From contig NC_016474.1 of the NCBI RefSeq assembly GCF_000226095.1, forward strand, positions 3,968,001-4,032,000: a stretch of DNA of 64,000 nucleotides, in the 5' to 3' direction. The notes under the pieces are model-generated. The model saw only the letters and a list, made by a program, of their open reading frames with translations, made no database searches and was not told where the DNA came from. This stretch comes from Thermothelomyces thermophilus ATCC 42464 (Eukaryota > Ascomycota > Sordariomycetes > Sordariales > Chaetomiaceae). Made by a program: the position numbers and the translations under genes. Positions within the stretch are counted from its first letter, which is position 1, and every line of letters begins with the position of its first letter. Shown in pieces: positions 31,818-43,240 of this stretch.

Positions 31818-34800
31818 TGCCTATGTAGCGGCGAGTGGTAGCGTAGTATAGGAGGAACTGGCGTAAGAGACCACTATACCGAGACCTCCCGGCAGAAACA
31901 TAGGAAATCGCTGCAATCTTTAGACAACAGCGGCAAGACAAGCAATTATAGATAACAGCATAGTGGAAACAGCACGAAATGCTTGTACTAGTAGATAGTA
32001 GAGTAGAGATAAACCTAATTTCGCTAATACTTGTAAATTAGCTATAGATACCCTAGAGAATAAAGCAGAAGTATAGTATAGTCAAAGGGCCATTTCCGAT
32101 GTAATAGGTATATAGAGAGACTAAACTGATTAATATCACTATAATAGGGAAGACTATAATAGTTATATTTAGTATTATAGATATAGGTAATGATAAAGAT
32201 ATAATATTAGGGTTACTATAGTATAAAGATTATAACCTAGACATTAGCTAGAAGAATAGTAGCTACCTATAACCCCGAACGGAGTCGTATTCGACTAGCA
32301 AGATAGGAAGTATACAAGGATCGCGAGCAGACAATACTTAGAGAAAGGCATATCCTATAGATCTACTATAAGAGACGGATAGTGGCAGGCAGACCACTAT
32401 AGACTCTAGAAGAGGCGGTATAACAATATCGATATCGCGATAGGAGGAACGAGCTAAACCGCCAATAGCTGTTCTCTCCGTTGACGAATACGGAGCACTG
32501 TAATTAGAGTAGTAGGTTAAGATAGGAGAAATCGCCAGTATCGCTATAGACGGAACCAAGTTCGTATATTATTAGAAAACCGAGAGACGAGACAAGACTA
32601 GGGAAGTACCGAAGGAATATAAAGGATATCTAGCATTTAAACCGAAGTATCTAGAAGGATTACTAGAATACGGCCTATAGGATCACGAGATCAAGCTTAA
32701 GGAAGGAGCATAACTAAAGTTCTTTAAGATCTACTATACAAGCTAGACATAGGACGAAGAACTTAAGCAATATTTAGAGGAAAACCTTTGAAGAGGATAT
32801 ATCTGCCCGTCGACATCGCTAGTAGGCTACCTAATCCTATTTATGCCTAAGAAAGACGGAAAGCTACGGTTATACGTCGACTATTAGTAACTTAACAAAT
32901 AGACCGTGAAAAATCGACACCCGTTACCGCTAATCTTATAGCTCTAAGATTAGTTAGTAAGAGCCTAATATTTTATATATCTTGACTTACTATCGGCCTA
33001 TAACTATATATAGATTAAAGAAGGTGATAAGTAGAAAACGGCCTTTAGGATACCCTATAGCCATTACAAGTACCTTGTCATGCCATTTAGACTTACGAAC
33101 GCGCCGGCAACGTTCTAAGCCCTAATTAATCAAGCTATCCGACCCTTTCTTGACAAATTTACGGTATATTATCTCGACGATATACTTATCTTCTCTAAGA
33201 TAATAGATAAATACCGGAAGTATATAAAAGTAGTACTAGACGTGCTACATGTATACAAGCTATCAGTTAACAAGGAAAAGAGCAAATTCCACGTTAGGAA
33301 AATAGTATTTCTAGGATACGAGATATCCCTAGGACAAATTCGAATGGAACCTTCAAAGATTAAAGCCATCAAGAATTAGCTATAACCGACGTTAGTTATA
33401 GAAGTACGAAGTTTCATCGGATTTACGAACTTCTACTAGATATTCATTAGGAACTTTAGAGCGATCGTACGACCTTTATATAAACTTACTAAGAAGAACG
33501 CTAAATTCCAATGGGAAGAGCGACATAAGTAAGCATTTACACAGATCCGTGACGCCATTACTAAGGACCTAGTACTGGTACTGCTAGACCCTAAGAAGCC
33601 ATTCGAGGTAGAAACGGACGCTTTAGACTATGCTATCGGAGGACAATTAGGATAATGAGACAAACAAGGGAAGCTATATCCTATAGCCTTCTTTTCAAAG
33701 AAGCTTGATAGACTATGTCTTAATTATTCGATCTATAATAAGGAACTACTTGTAATTATCAAAGCCTTTAAGGAATGGTAACTATACCTTAGTAGTATAA
33801 TTAAACTAGTACAAGTATATATAGATTATAAGAACCTATAATACTTTATAATGACGAAGGAACTTAATAGATGACAAATATAATAGGCAGAATTCCTTGT
33901 AAAATTTAACTTCGAGGTCTACTATAAGAAGGGTAAAGAGAATATATAAGTAGACATCTTAAGCCGACAAACAGATTATATGGAAGGACGAACGGAAACA
34001 ATACTACTACTATTCAAGGAACAAACAGATAGAACGCTATATTACGAAACGTAAACACCTGTAGGAGATAATCTACTCGACTCGTTCCTAGAATGCTATA
34101 CAATCTTTCGAGAAGAAAGGATTAACGAGGCATAGTATTAAGCAGCACCCGGACTAGTAGTACCTAACAGAGTAAAAGAAAGAGATAGAAAACTCTAGTA
34201 CCGAGGCAAAGTGTATATCTACGACAAAGATCAATAGCTATAGATGATTCGAAAACTCTATAAGTCGAAACTTAGAGGATATAAAGGAGTTACGAAGACT
34301 GTCGTACAAGTTAAGAAACACTACGACTTTCTATAGTTAACGGCACGAGTTAAGGAAGTCGTACGGAGCTACGACATCTACAATTGAAGCAAAACGGCAC
34401 GATATAAGCCGTATAGGCTACTTTAGCCACTGCTAACAGCTAACAAACTATAGAGTTTAGTTACGATAGACTTTATTACAAAGCTGCTAGAATCTAAGGA
34501 TATAGCCACAGGAGTAATCTACAATAGTATTCTTACTATAGTAGATTGCCTAACTAAATAGGTATACTTCTTTCCTTATAAGGAGTCCTAGATAGCTAAA
34601 TAGCTAGTAGACGTAATCTATTGGCAAGTTATATTAGTATATACTTGGCCGCCAGAATAGATTACCGACAGAGACACCAAGTTCGTATCGAAGTTCTAGC
34701 AAGCGTTAATATAACGATTAGGCATCAATAGTAAGCTATTAACGGCATATTACCTATAGACCGATAGACAAATGGAGTGACTAAACTAAGTTATTAAGCA

Positions 34801-35566
34801 ATACCTCCGCTCTTACGTCAATTACTAGCAAGACGACTAGGTCATGCTATTACTAATAGTATAACTTGCCTATAATACGATGCCGATAGAAACGACCAAA
34901 GTCATACCATTCTTCGCAAACTACAGATATAAAGTAGACCTTAGGCAAGGACTAGAGGTCATAGTGCCAAGAGCAGTAGTCAAAGCAAAATAGATATACG
35001 CATTATATAAGAAGCTCAAAGAGGAACTCAAGTTTGTCAAGACCAGAATAAAGAACTACTATAACAAACACAGGCTCGAGGGACCTTACCTAGAGAGGGG
35101 AGATAAAGTCTACCTAATTATACGAAACCTGTGAACCAAACGACCAAGTACGAAGCTAGACTTTAAGAAGGTCGGACCCTTTGTTATTAAAGAACAAATT
35201 TCGATATCTAACTACCGACTATCGTTACTATTATCTATATAACTACAGATAGATATTTTTCATATTTCACTCCTTGAACTAGTACTAAAAAACGCTAAGG
35301 TTGCCATATATATCGAAGCAAAAGATAAGGAAGAAGAATAGGACATTGAAGAAATTCTAGATTTACGCATTATCAATGGAGAACTGTAGTACCTGGTCAA
35401 ATGGCTTGATTTTGGATTAGAAGACAACTCATAGGAACTAGTTAAGAATTTAAACTGCCCTAAGAAACTAGAACAGTTCTACCGGCAGAACCCGGATCGA
35501 CCAAAGGCAAAACCAGGACAGAATCAAAGATAGCGCCCTAGTTAATAACGTTAACGCCACCATTAA
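31790..35566 (+). pseudogene. pol: A5 pol: PR-RT-RNase H-IN-chromodomain
   Basis: Pol is in -1 phase to gag. Protease has a changed glycine (DSRV) near 31995-32010. RT YLDD is intact at 33170-33181. RNase H (VETDALDYAIGGQLG) lies near 33605-33660, integrase near 34450-35230 and the chromodomain (DIEEILDLR, YLVKWLDFGLEDNS) near 35340-35440. The end aligned with A2 is TAA 35564-35566, overlapping the antisense gene by 107 bp. Stops of RIP type are frequent, so it is inactive. Confidence 0.88.
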
Positions 35567-36091
35567 GCTACATACCTAGAACCGCCCCCGATTCCTGCTG
35601 TCCCACCTCTTCTAATTCATCTAAAGACGTAAGACCCTAGCGAACTATCTCCGACCCTTAAGATAACAACAATCGCTTTTGACGACGAATACGGTCTAAA
35701 CGAGCTAGAGATTCGTCCAGATGACGCTATACTTTTGCCAACAAATCGCGGTTGGTATAGAGAGCCTCCTTAGTATCTTGTTCTAACCGGTTAAGGCGCT
35801 TTGATTCGTCTATAATATAGGACACTACAGAAGTTAGTATAGAAAAAATATACTAGCAAGGGAATACGGACAAGACAAGACCAGAACCCTAGAACCGTTG
35901 TATAACCTCCTATAACGAACGTACTTGCCGTAACAAGAAGAACTCTCTATTATATGGCAGCAGAGGCCGCAAGAAAAACAATAAGAACAAGGTATTACTT
36001 CAAACCCTAGCTCGTTAATGGTAGTAGCTAGGGCAATGTACTCCTTGGTCTTCACGGATCTTTTTATCGAACGCTTTGCTATACGAGACAT
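35460..36091 (-). pseudogene. A5 antisense accessory gene (Zn2Cys6-like plus coiled coil)
   Basis: The first 85 codons are open: MSRIAKRSIKRSVKTKEY leads to the cluster PCSYCFSCGLCCHIIE and YGKYVRYRRLYNGS. Three cysteines remain; reading the expected Y as C gives C-x2-C-x6-C-x8-C-x2-C-x6-C. After a stop near 35834 the homologous frame resumes in another phase: ESKRLNRLEQDTKEALY, LDRIRRQKRLLL, LTSLDELEEVGQQE, and the tail SAGRTVLVS at 35460. The frame change may be an indel or a lost intron. It is convergent with pol and is among the best copies for defining the protein. Confidence 0.78.
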
Positions 36092-36213
36092 GTTATTAGC
36101 AGCATATAGAGGAAAGAGGGAAACATAGGAGACAACTTACTAAGGGTTATTAGCGCTATTTGAAACGGCCTAAGATAGGCTTTCAGGTCGAAAGCCTTGA
36201 AGGAGGGGCATCG
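36092..36213 (-). promoter_or_regulatory. A5 hairpin, antisense TATA-like box and polypurine tract
   Basis: The hairpin lies at 36178-36196 (GGCTTTCGACCTGAAAGCC on the minus strand). The box TTTCAAATAG is at about 36156-36165. The purine tract GAAGGAGGGGCATCG abuts the LTR. Confidence 0.6.
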
Positions 36214-36634
36214 TGTCATAGAAATATATATGTAGGACGCCGCCTGAGCCGCCTCCCCCGACAGGCTAATAGGACAGCAGGTACGAACGGACTAATTAGG
36301 AAAGGATCACGCTTGGCAAAGTGATCTATATATTATAGGATCACTACCGCAGCCGTGATCCAGACAGTAAAGGATCACTAGGTAAAGAGTGATCTTAGGA
36401 TTATATATATATATAGATAGTCACTCGTTATAGTGGACTCTAGGAGTTTACCAGTGGTAACAATCACAATCACAGTACTTATACTAAGCATTACTAATTA
36501 CTGTAAGAGATAACTCTAGTGTTGTTGTGAACCCTTTGGCTTCACCGAATCCCTTAGACGACCTGCCTGCTCGTTACGCTCAACCTACCTCCGTCTAGAC
36601 CCTTTTAGAAGAAGTCTGAGTTAGGTTCGTCACA
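36214..36634 (+). repeat. A5 3' LTR (421 bp)
   Basis: It pairs with 29108-29528. U3 motifs GTGATC/GATCAC occur six times at about 36305-36395. Confidence 0.94.
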
Positions 36635-36639
36635 TACCC

Positions 36640-38150
36640 TAAAAACACTGTTTTCTTAACGTGGAATTTGCTCTTTTCCTTGTTAACTAATAGCTTATAT
36701 ATATATAGCGTGTCTAGCACTACTCTTACGTGTTTCCGGTGTTCGTCTATTGTCTTAGAGAAGATAAGTATATCGTTAAGATAATATACCGCAAATTTGT
36801 CGAGAAAGGGTTAGATAGCTTGATCAATTAGGGCTTAGAACGTTACTAGCGCGTTTGTAAGTCTAAATAGCATAACAAGGTACTTATAGTGGCCATAGGG
36901 TGTCTTAAAGGCCGTTTTCTACTTGTTACCTTCTTTGATCTATATATAGTTATAGGCCGATAGTAAGTTAAGATGCGTAAAATATTAGGCTCCTACTAAC
37001 TAATCTCGGAGCCGTGAGATTAGCAGTAATAGGTATCGGTTTTTCACGGTCTATTCGTTAAGTTACCAATAGTCGACGTATAACTATAGCTTTCTATCTT
37101 TCTTAGGTATAAATAGGATTAGGTAGCCTACTAGTGATGTCAACAGGCAGATATATCCTCTTTGAAGATTCTCCTCTAAGTATCGCTTAAGTTCTTCGTT
37201 CTATATCTAGCTTATATAATAAATCTTAAAGAACTTTAGTCGTGCTCCTTCCTTAAGCTTGATCTCATGATCCTATAGGCCGTATTCTAGTAATCCTTCT
37301 AGATACTTCGGTTCGAATGCTAGGTGTCCTTCGTATTCCTTCGGTACTTCCCTAGTCTTGTCTCGTCTCTCGGTTTTCTAATAGTATACGAACTTGGTTC
37401 CGTCTATAGCGATGCTGGCGATTTCTCCTGTCTTAACCTACTACTCTAGTTACAGTGCTCTGCATTCGTTAATAGAGAGAACAGCTATTGGTAGTTTAGC
37501 TCGTTCCTCCTGTTATAGCGTTGGTATCGTTTTGTTGCTTCTTCTAGAGTCTATAGTAGTCTGTCTACCACTACCCGTCTCTTGCGGTAGATCTATAAGA
37601 CATGCCTTTCCTCGAGCATCGTCCTCTCGCAATCCTTGTATACTCCCTATCTTGCTAGTCAAATATAACTCTATTTGGGGTTATAGGTAGCTACTATTCT
37701 TCTAGCTAATGTCTAGGTCGTAATCTTCATACTATGGTAACCCTAGTATTATATCTTTGTTGTCGCCTATATCTATAATACTAAATACGACTACTATAGT
37801 CTTCCCTACTATAGTGATATCGATTGGTTCGGTCTCCCTATATACCTATTACGTTAGAAATAGTCCTTTGACTATGCTATACTTCTGCTTCATTCTCTAG
37901 GGTATCTATAGCTAGTTTATAAACATCGGCGAAATCAGGTTTATCTCTGCTCTACTATCTACTAGTACGAGCATTTCGTGCTGTTCCCATTATGCTGTTA
38001 TCTATAGTCGCTTATCGTGCCATCATCATCTAAAGATTACGGCGATTTCCTATATTTCTACTAGGAGGTCTCGATATAGTAGTCTCTTACGGTAGTTCCT
38101 CCTATACTACGCTACCACTTGTTGCTATGCGGTCGTTAATGGTTTTCAGG
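36640..38150 (-). pseudogene. pol: A4 pol, 5' part (PR and RT)
   Basis: It continues the RT gene cut at 29107. RT reads YLND at 36772-36783. RT fingers and palm lie near 36800-37150 and the protease region near 37930-38000. It is RIP-broken. Confidence 0.84.
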
Positions 38151-40397
38151 CCCCTCGAAGGGCCCTGACCCATTTCCCAGGTTAGTGCTAACCTCTTTAG
38201 TCATTCGGCTAATAGCGGCTTTATCTATCGTGCTTATTTCTATAAGCTATTAGGTGCTTATAGCTTCCTACTATTAGGTCCGTTTTACTTTTCATTATGT
38301 GTACTATAGCTTTATCTAAAGCTCCTAGATCTGTGATTTCTTTTTGTCCATATAGTAGAGGTAGTCATTACTCCGGCACAAGTCCTATATGTCTCGTCCT
38401 ATTCTGTAGTGCCTAGGCTAGGTTTATTTTAGAACTACTATGATACCTTCTAGATCGCAGGCTTCGATTTTCCAGAGCAATTCGGCTGCTCTGTTTCCTA
38501 TATTATAGACCTATTCTATAGGGCAAAGGCTTCTGTCCTTGTTTCCTTGTCGGGTCGGCTAGTGATTGTTTTCGAATTTGTCGCAAAAGTGGTATCGGCA
38601 TTCGTATACTACACACTAGAACCAGGGCACTTGTGTATGTGCCTTGTGTCGTAGGTACAGTCGCGTAGCGTTACCTAGAAGGTATTAGAATTCTTTTCTA
38701 AATCCTTCTTACTATATATAGACTGTAGATACTCTAATGCTAAGGTAGGAGTGTTTCTTTTAATAGCTTTCCTACATATGCTTATCTTTTTCGCGGTTTA
38801 TATATATAAACTAGTACTTGGGGTTCTATACGTTATAGCTAAGTTACTAATCGTTAGAATACTCGGTATAGCTATTAGGCCTATTATATATCACAGGCTA
38901 TTTCCCTTTAATAGTTTCTATAATATATTAGAGTTTCCTTATCTTGTCCCTTATCTTATCACTTTACTAGGCAAGTTAAATTAAGCATCCATCCCATTTA
39001 TATAGTTCTATATTAAGCCGGAAAACTTCGTTATAATACTATTTAATTCGTTCCTAGAGGAATAGAACATTAGGTCTAGGTCTTTCGATTCCTTAGGTAT
39101 CAGTTATCTATAATCTATTCTGCCTCTGCGTAACCGTAAAACCCTACTGTCTTAAGGCTAGGAGAATCGAAACTGGCGGTGCATATTCTCCTACTATGTC
39201 CCATTTGGCGAGACCTGTCTCTAGGTCTATAGTGACTAGTTTAGAGTACGGTGCTTGTTCGTCTTTACTATTATCGTCATATCCGAGACTGTCTGTATCA
39301 TTGCCCCTATCTTTGTAGCTTGTGGCTACTACTTTGGTAACGTTCTTAATAGTTTTGTTAATATCTACGATTTCTTTTCTAGGAACTAGCTTTTACTCTT
39401 TCTTTAGGCTTTAACATTCTTGCTTATAGTACCCTTTCTTTCTGTAATTATAGTAGGTAATATTAGACTTGTCTTTAGTTATCTTCTTCTAGTCCTGCCT
39501 TTACGCTATATCTATATCTATAGCTCTAGCGTATATCCTATATAAAGTACTAACGTACGTTCGCTTTTTCTTATTATTAGCCTTAACTATAGTTCTATTT
39601 GTTTAACCTTGTTTCTATTACTCTTATATATAGAGCCGATTATTAATTCTAATAGCCTATACGATATATTTGTCTAAAGTCTTAGGCCGATTATACTTAT
39701 ATAGCTTGTCTTTGACCTTTTCCTTTAGGCCGTTATAGAACAATTGCATTAATGCCTTGTCGTTAAGTTAGGACTTAAATATATCCTATCTGAACTATAT
39801 AACGTAAGAGGCTGCTAACTTGGTTTGTTAGAGATTGGCAAGCCTTTCTTATATATGGATTTTCTCGTCTTTGTCGTTAAAAACCTTCTAAAGCTCTTCT
39901 TTAAAGCGGTCGTAAGATCGGAAGACTGCCTATATAAATACGTCTTAGTCGTCTTTGTCTTCCTTAGTAAGATAGTCGTTCTACATAGGCTCAAACTATC
40001 TAAGTGCCTTGCCCTCTAGCCTTATAGCTATATAAAGGACTTTGGCTTTTTTATCTAGAAACTTGTCATTATTAATCCGGAAGTAGGATCAGAGGTTTAT
40101 TAGGAATCCTATAAGATCTTCCTTAGTTCCTCTATATTTACTAGGTAGTTCGATCTTAATATGGCTCGCTTTAATAGTCTCAAGCGTCTTGGTTTTAGCA
40201 TAGGCCTCGTTAATCAATTTCTATAAGTACTTTTCGCCGTTCTCGAGTTCCTTGATTCGAGCTTAAGTAGCCTTATCTCTTTAGTCTAACTCCTAGATCT
40301 GCTGCTAGAGTTAACTAAGCTAGGTAAGTAGTTATTCGGCCGTGACATCAGTAGCTATGTCGGTATCGAGGTCGAAGTCACCTCTATTCTAAACCAT
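38136..40397 (-). pseudogene. gag: A4 gag
   Basis: ATG 40397 to TAA 38136-38138, exactly 2262 nt as in four sister copies. The knuckle lies near 39410-39455. It carries many RIP-type stops. A GC-rich hairpin before the stop lies at about 38148-38165. Confidence 0.84.
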
Positions 40398-40424
40398 AAT
40401 AGAACAAAGGGAGTGGTAATAACG

Positions 40425-40846
40425 TATGACAAACCTAGCTTAGACTTCTTCTAAAAGGGTTTAGACGAAGGTAGATTGAGTAGGACAGGTAGGCAGGTCG
40501 TCTAAGGGATTTGATGAAGCTAAAGGGTTTATAATAACACTTAGAGTTATCTCTTATAGTAATTAGTAATACTTGGTATAAGTACTGTGATTGTGATTAT
40601 TACTATTGGTAAACTCCTAGAGTTCGCTAGAGTCTGGTAGAACGAGTGACTATATATAATTCCCTGTCCTTCCTCCTTGAGTCTTGATTATGCGATCGCT
40701 GCTACGATCCTGTGATCGTTACCTAAGTGCTTATCTTGATCGAAGTACGATCACTGCGATCACTTCCTGATTGGTCCTTAGGTCTTGTGGTTCTTGATTG
40801 GTCCTGTGCGCCTTGCCGGGTTGCCTTATGCAGCCAAATCGTGATA
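40425..40846 (-). repeat. A4 5' LTR (422 bp)
   Basis: The leader copy AGTGGTAATAAC (40412-40423) and TTATTACTATT in the LTR (40598-40608) are inverse apart from two RIP-type changes. Confidence 0.93.
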
Positions 40847-40851
40847 CATAT

Positions 40852-41673
40852 TACCTGCAGACTAACAGATAAATAGAGCGACTAAACCAAGTTATTAAGT
40901 AGTACCTCTGTTCTTATATTAACTACTAGTAAGATGACTAGGTTATACTATTGCTAATAGTATAACTTGCTTATAATATAACACTAATGGAAACGACTAA
41001 AGTTATACCGTTCTTCGCGAACTACGGATATAAAGCAGACCTTAGGCAAGGACTAGAGGTTATAGTGCTAAGAGCAGCAGTTAAAGCAGAATAAATATAT
41101 ATACTATATAAAAAGCTTAAAAAGGAACTTAAGTTTGTTAAGACTAGAATAAAGAACTACTACGACAAATATAGGCTTAAGGGACCTTGCCTAGAGAGAG
41201 GAGATAAAGTCTACCTAATTGTACGAAACTTATAAACCAAACGACCAAGCATAAAGCTAGACTTTAAAAAGGTTAGACCCTTCGTTATTAAAGAACGAAT
41301 TTCGATATCTAACTACTAACTATCATTACTATTATCTATACAACTACAGACAGATAATTTTTATATTTCACTTCTCGAACTAGTACTAAAGAACGCTAAG
41401 GTTGCTATATATATTAAAGTAAAGGACGAAGAGGAAGAATGGGATATCGAAGAAATTCTAGATTTATATATCATTAACGGAGAACTATAATACCTAGTCA
41501 AATGGCTTAATTTCGGACTAGAAGACAACTTATAGGAACTAGTTAAGAACTTGAATTGCCCTAAGAAACTAGAACAGTTCTACTAGCAGAACCCGGATCG
41601 ACCGTAGGCACTAGCTCGGACAAAACGGCCAAGTCAGCCTCCGACAAATCCAAGCCCAAAGAAGACCAGTTAA
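40852..41673 (+). pseudogene. pol: A3 pol, second part (IN C-terminal region, chromodomain)
   Basis: It resumes after A4 with the integrase segment containing the catalytic Glu neighbourhood (TDxQIERLNQ type). The chromodomain (DIEEILDLYIINGEL, YLVKWLNFGLEDN) lies near 41440-41540. It ends at TAA 41671-41673, overlapping the antisense gene by 113 bp. Confidence 0.84.
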
Positions 41674-41917
41674 ACGGGACGTTAGCACCCTAGGACCGTT
41701 ACAAACAAGTAGACGCTACATCGGAACTATTATAAGAATGACCCCGACGTACGCACTTGCTATAGCAAGAAGAGCCTGACGCTATACAACAAGCCAAGTT
41801 CCGCTTAAAACACCACGAACACGGTATAACGTCTACGCTAGAAAAATTAATAAAAGAAGCAAGCGTAGCGCGCTGTTAGGATTTCGAAGATCGGTGCTTA
41901 GAGATACGATCTGCTAT
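41561..41917 (-). pseudogene. A3 antisense accessory gene, coiled coil deleted
   Basis: The start codon is ATA instead of ATG. The cluster PCSWCFKRNLACCIAS and YSKCVRRGHSYNSS is well kept and fits C-x2-C-x6-C-x8-C-x2-C-x6-C. It is close to the A7 protein up to DVAS, but then jumps to the tail GANVPFNWSSLGLDL and SRTVLVS. It has 119 codons against 214 in A7, so an exact multiple of three (285 bp) covering the coiled coil is missing. Confidence 0.72.
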
Positions 41918-42043
41918 CTTGTTAGCTACTAGTAGTACAGAAAAAGGGAAAAATTACAAGGCATATATAGAAAAGAATATTAGCACTATTTAAAATGACC
42001 TAAAAAGGGCTTTTAGGTCGAAAGCCTTAGAGGGAGGGCATCG
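41918..42043 (-). promoter_or_regulatory. A3 hairpin, antisense TATA-like box and polypurine tract
   Basis: Hairpin arms lie at about 42008-42026 (one RIP-type mismatch). TTTTAAATAG is at about 41985-41994 on the minus strand. The purine tract AGAGGGAGGGCATCG abuts the LTR. Confidence 0.57.
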
Positions 42044-42474
42044 TATTATGAAAATATACATATAGATACCGCCTAAGCTACTAGTATAAATAGGCCAATC
42101 AAGCTGAAAAAATGATAGACTAATTAGGACAGGATCACACTTGGCAAGAAATGATCCCAGCAGAGGATCACTAGCTCACGATATAAGCTAGGTAAGCTAG
42201 TATAGAGGATCACCACAACTACTAGTGATCCTAGGATTATATATATATATAGATAGTCACTCGTTACGGTGGACTCTAAGAGTTTACTAGTAATAGTAAC
42301 TTATAATCATAGTACTTATACTAAGCATCGTTGTTAACTACTGTGAGAGATAACTCTAGTGTTGTTGTAAACCCTTTGGCTTTACCGAATCCCTCAGACG
42401 ACCTGCCTGCTTGTCCCGCTTAATCTACCTTTGTCTAAACCCTTTTAGAAGAAGTCTGAGTTAGGTTCGTTACA
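42044..42474 (+). repeat. A3 3' LTR (431 bp)
   Basis: Same length as the reassembled 5' LTR. The U3 is of the S1/A7 type with GGATCACTAG/CTAGTGATCC motifs. Its outer end abuts CTATC 42475-42479. Confidence 0.94.
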
Positions 42475-42479
42475 CTATC

Positions 42480-43040
42480 CTAATACCTAAGTTCTCTATA
42501 TTAGTATATTTGTTCTTTATACTCTTTAAGGCTGCCTAGTCTAACTACTTGCCTAGATAGGCTGCCTTTGCCCTTACCTAGGCTGTAAGTTCTCGTCATT
42601 CTAGTAATAACTTCGCCCTAGTCATTACTACCGCTGCCCCTAATACCCTTACCTGCTATAGTAACATCGTCTAGCCTACCGCCGTCCCTAACCCTACCTT
42701 ATAAGCTACTAGGCAGCTTATATACTATACTATAGTATAGAACAATAGTATATTATACTAGATATAATATATAAATGAGAATATATTAACTTTGGTCAAT
42801 ACTAATACTACCCTTGTTACCTATATCCTAGGTACCCTGTTGCCTACCTTCCATGCTTGCTTAAGCGCCTTTACACGCCCTATACCTATGCCAATTGACT
42901 TCGGCCGTTCCCGTACCTGCCGCTCTTCCTTGCCTGTCGATCGCGTAATACGCCTAGTCCGCGACCGCGACGACCTTACCCTCGCTACCGTAACTATTAT
43001 TTTAAAGGGGGAGGATAAGGAAGAGAAGGTTATAGAGTAA
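42480..43040 (+). pseudogene. B antisense accessory gene, part 2
   Basis: It continues in phase from 12086 once A3 is removed. The last 80-odd codons from 42792 contain no stop (LVNTNTTLVTYILGTLLPTF, RNRDDLTLATVTIIL-like end, DKEEKVIE then TAA 43038-43040). It is rich in Thr and Ala before that. No domain is recognised. It is convergent with the chromodomain end of B pol (about 43240). Confidence 0.6.
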
Positions 43041-43240
43041 GCGTGTCATATATTAGTTAGTATATTTGTTTTTGTTTTTATAATTAGACTATCTCTATAG
43101 GTATGTTCATAACGTGGTCGTAATGTGTCTATAACGTAACCACGACGTACCTATTGCCTATTTGCCCTAGGTTCGCCTACCTATACGAAAAATTTATATT
43201 GTTTGCTTTTATACTTTCCCTTACCTCTTATTCGTGACCG
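43041..43240. other. B spacer between antisense gene and pol end
   Basis: AT-rich. Imperfect repeats of AACGTGGTCGTAATG / AACGTAACCACGACG type lie near 43110-43150. No gene seen. Confidence 0.5.

Larger units (their letters stand above)
29108..36634 (+). mobile_element. A5: full-length family A element, innermost of the A3 nest
   Basis: This 7.5-kb element has 421-bp LTRs and identical TACCC duplications (29103-29107, 36635-36639). It is coded on the plus strand, with the accessory gene on the minus strand, and splits the RT gene of A4. RT YLDD is intact; protease reads DSRV. Confidence 0.95.
25787..40846 (-). mobile_element. A4: family A element hosting A5
   Basis: It has 422-bp LTRs and identical CATAT duplications (25782-25786, 40847-40851), and is inserted in the integrase of A3. 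Genes run on the minus strand and the accessory gene on the plus strand. A5 splits its RT at TACCC. RT reads YLND at 36772-36783, a catalytic loss. Confidence 0.95.
12087..42474 (+). mobile_element. A3: family A element hosting S1/A2 and A4/A5
   Basis: Both LTRs total 431 bp (12087-12403 plus 20451-20564; 42044-42474), with CTATC duplications at 12082-12086 and 42475-42479. Genes run on the plus strand: gag 20592-22853, pol to 25786 and again 40852-41673. The accessory gene is on the minus strand at 41561-41917. The insertion interrupts B's antisense gene. Solo LTR S1 sits in its 5' LTR and A4 in its integrase. Confidence 0.93.

Noticed and set aside
42792-43040. An independent small gene of 82 codons.
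   Set aside because: The same frame extends upstream to 42480 and, after removal of A3, to 11777. It is the last part of B's antisense gene and starts at TTG only because of an upstream stop.
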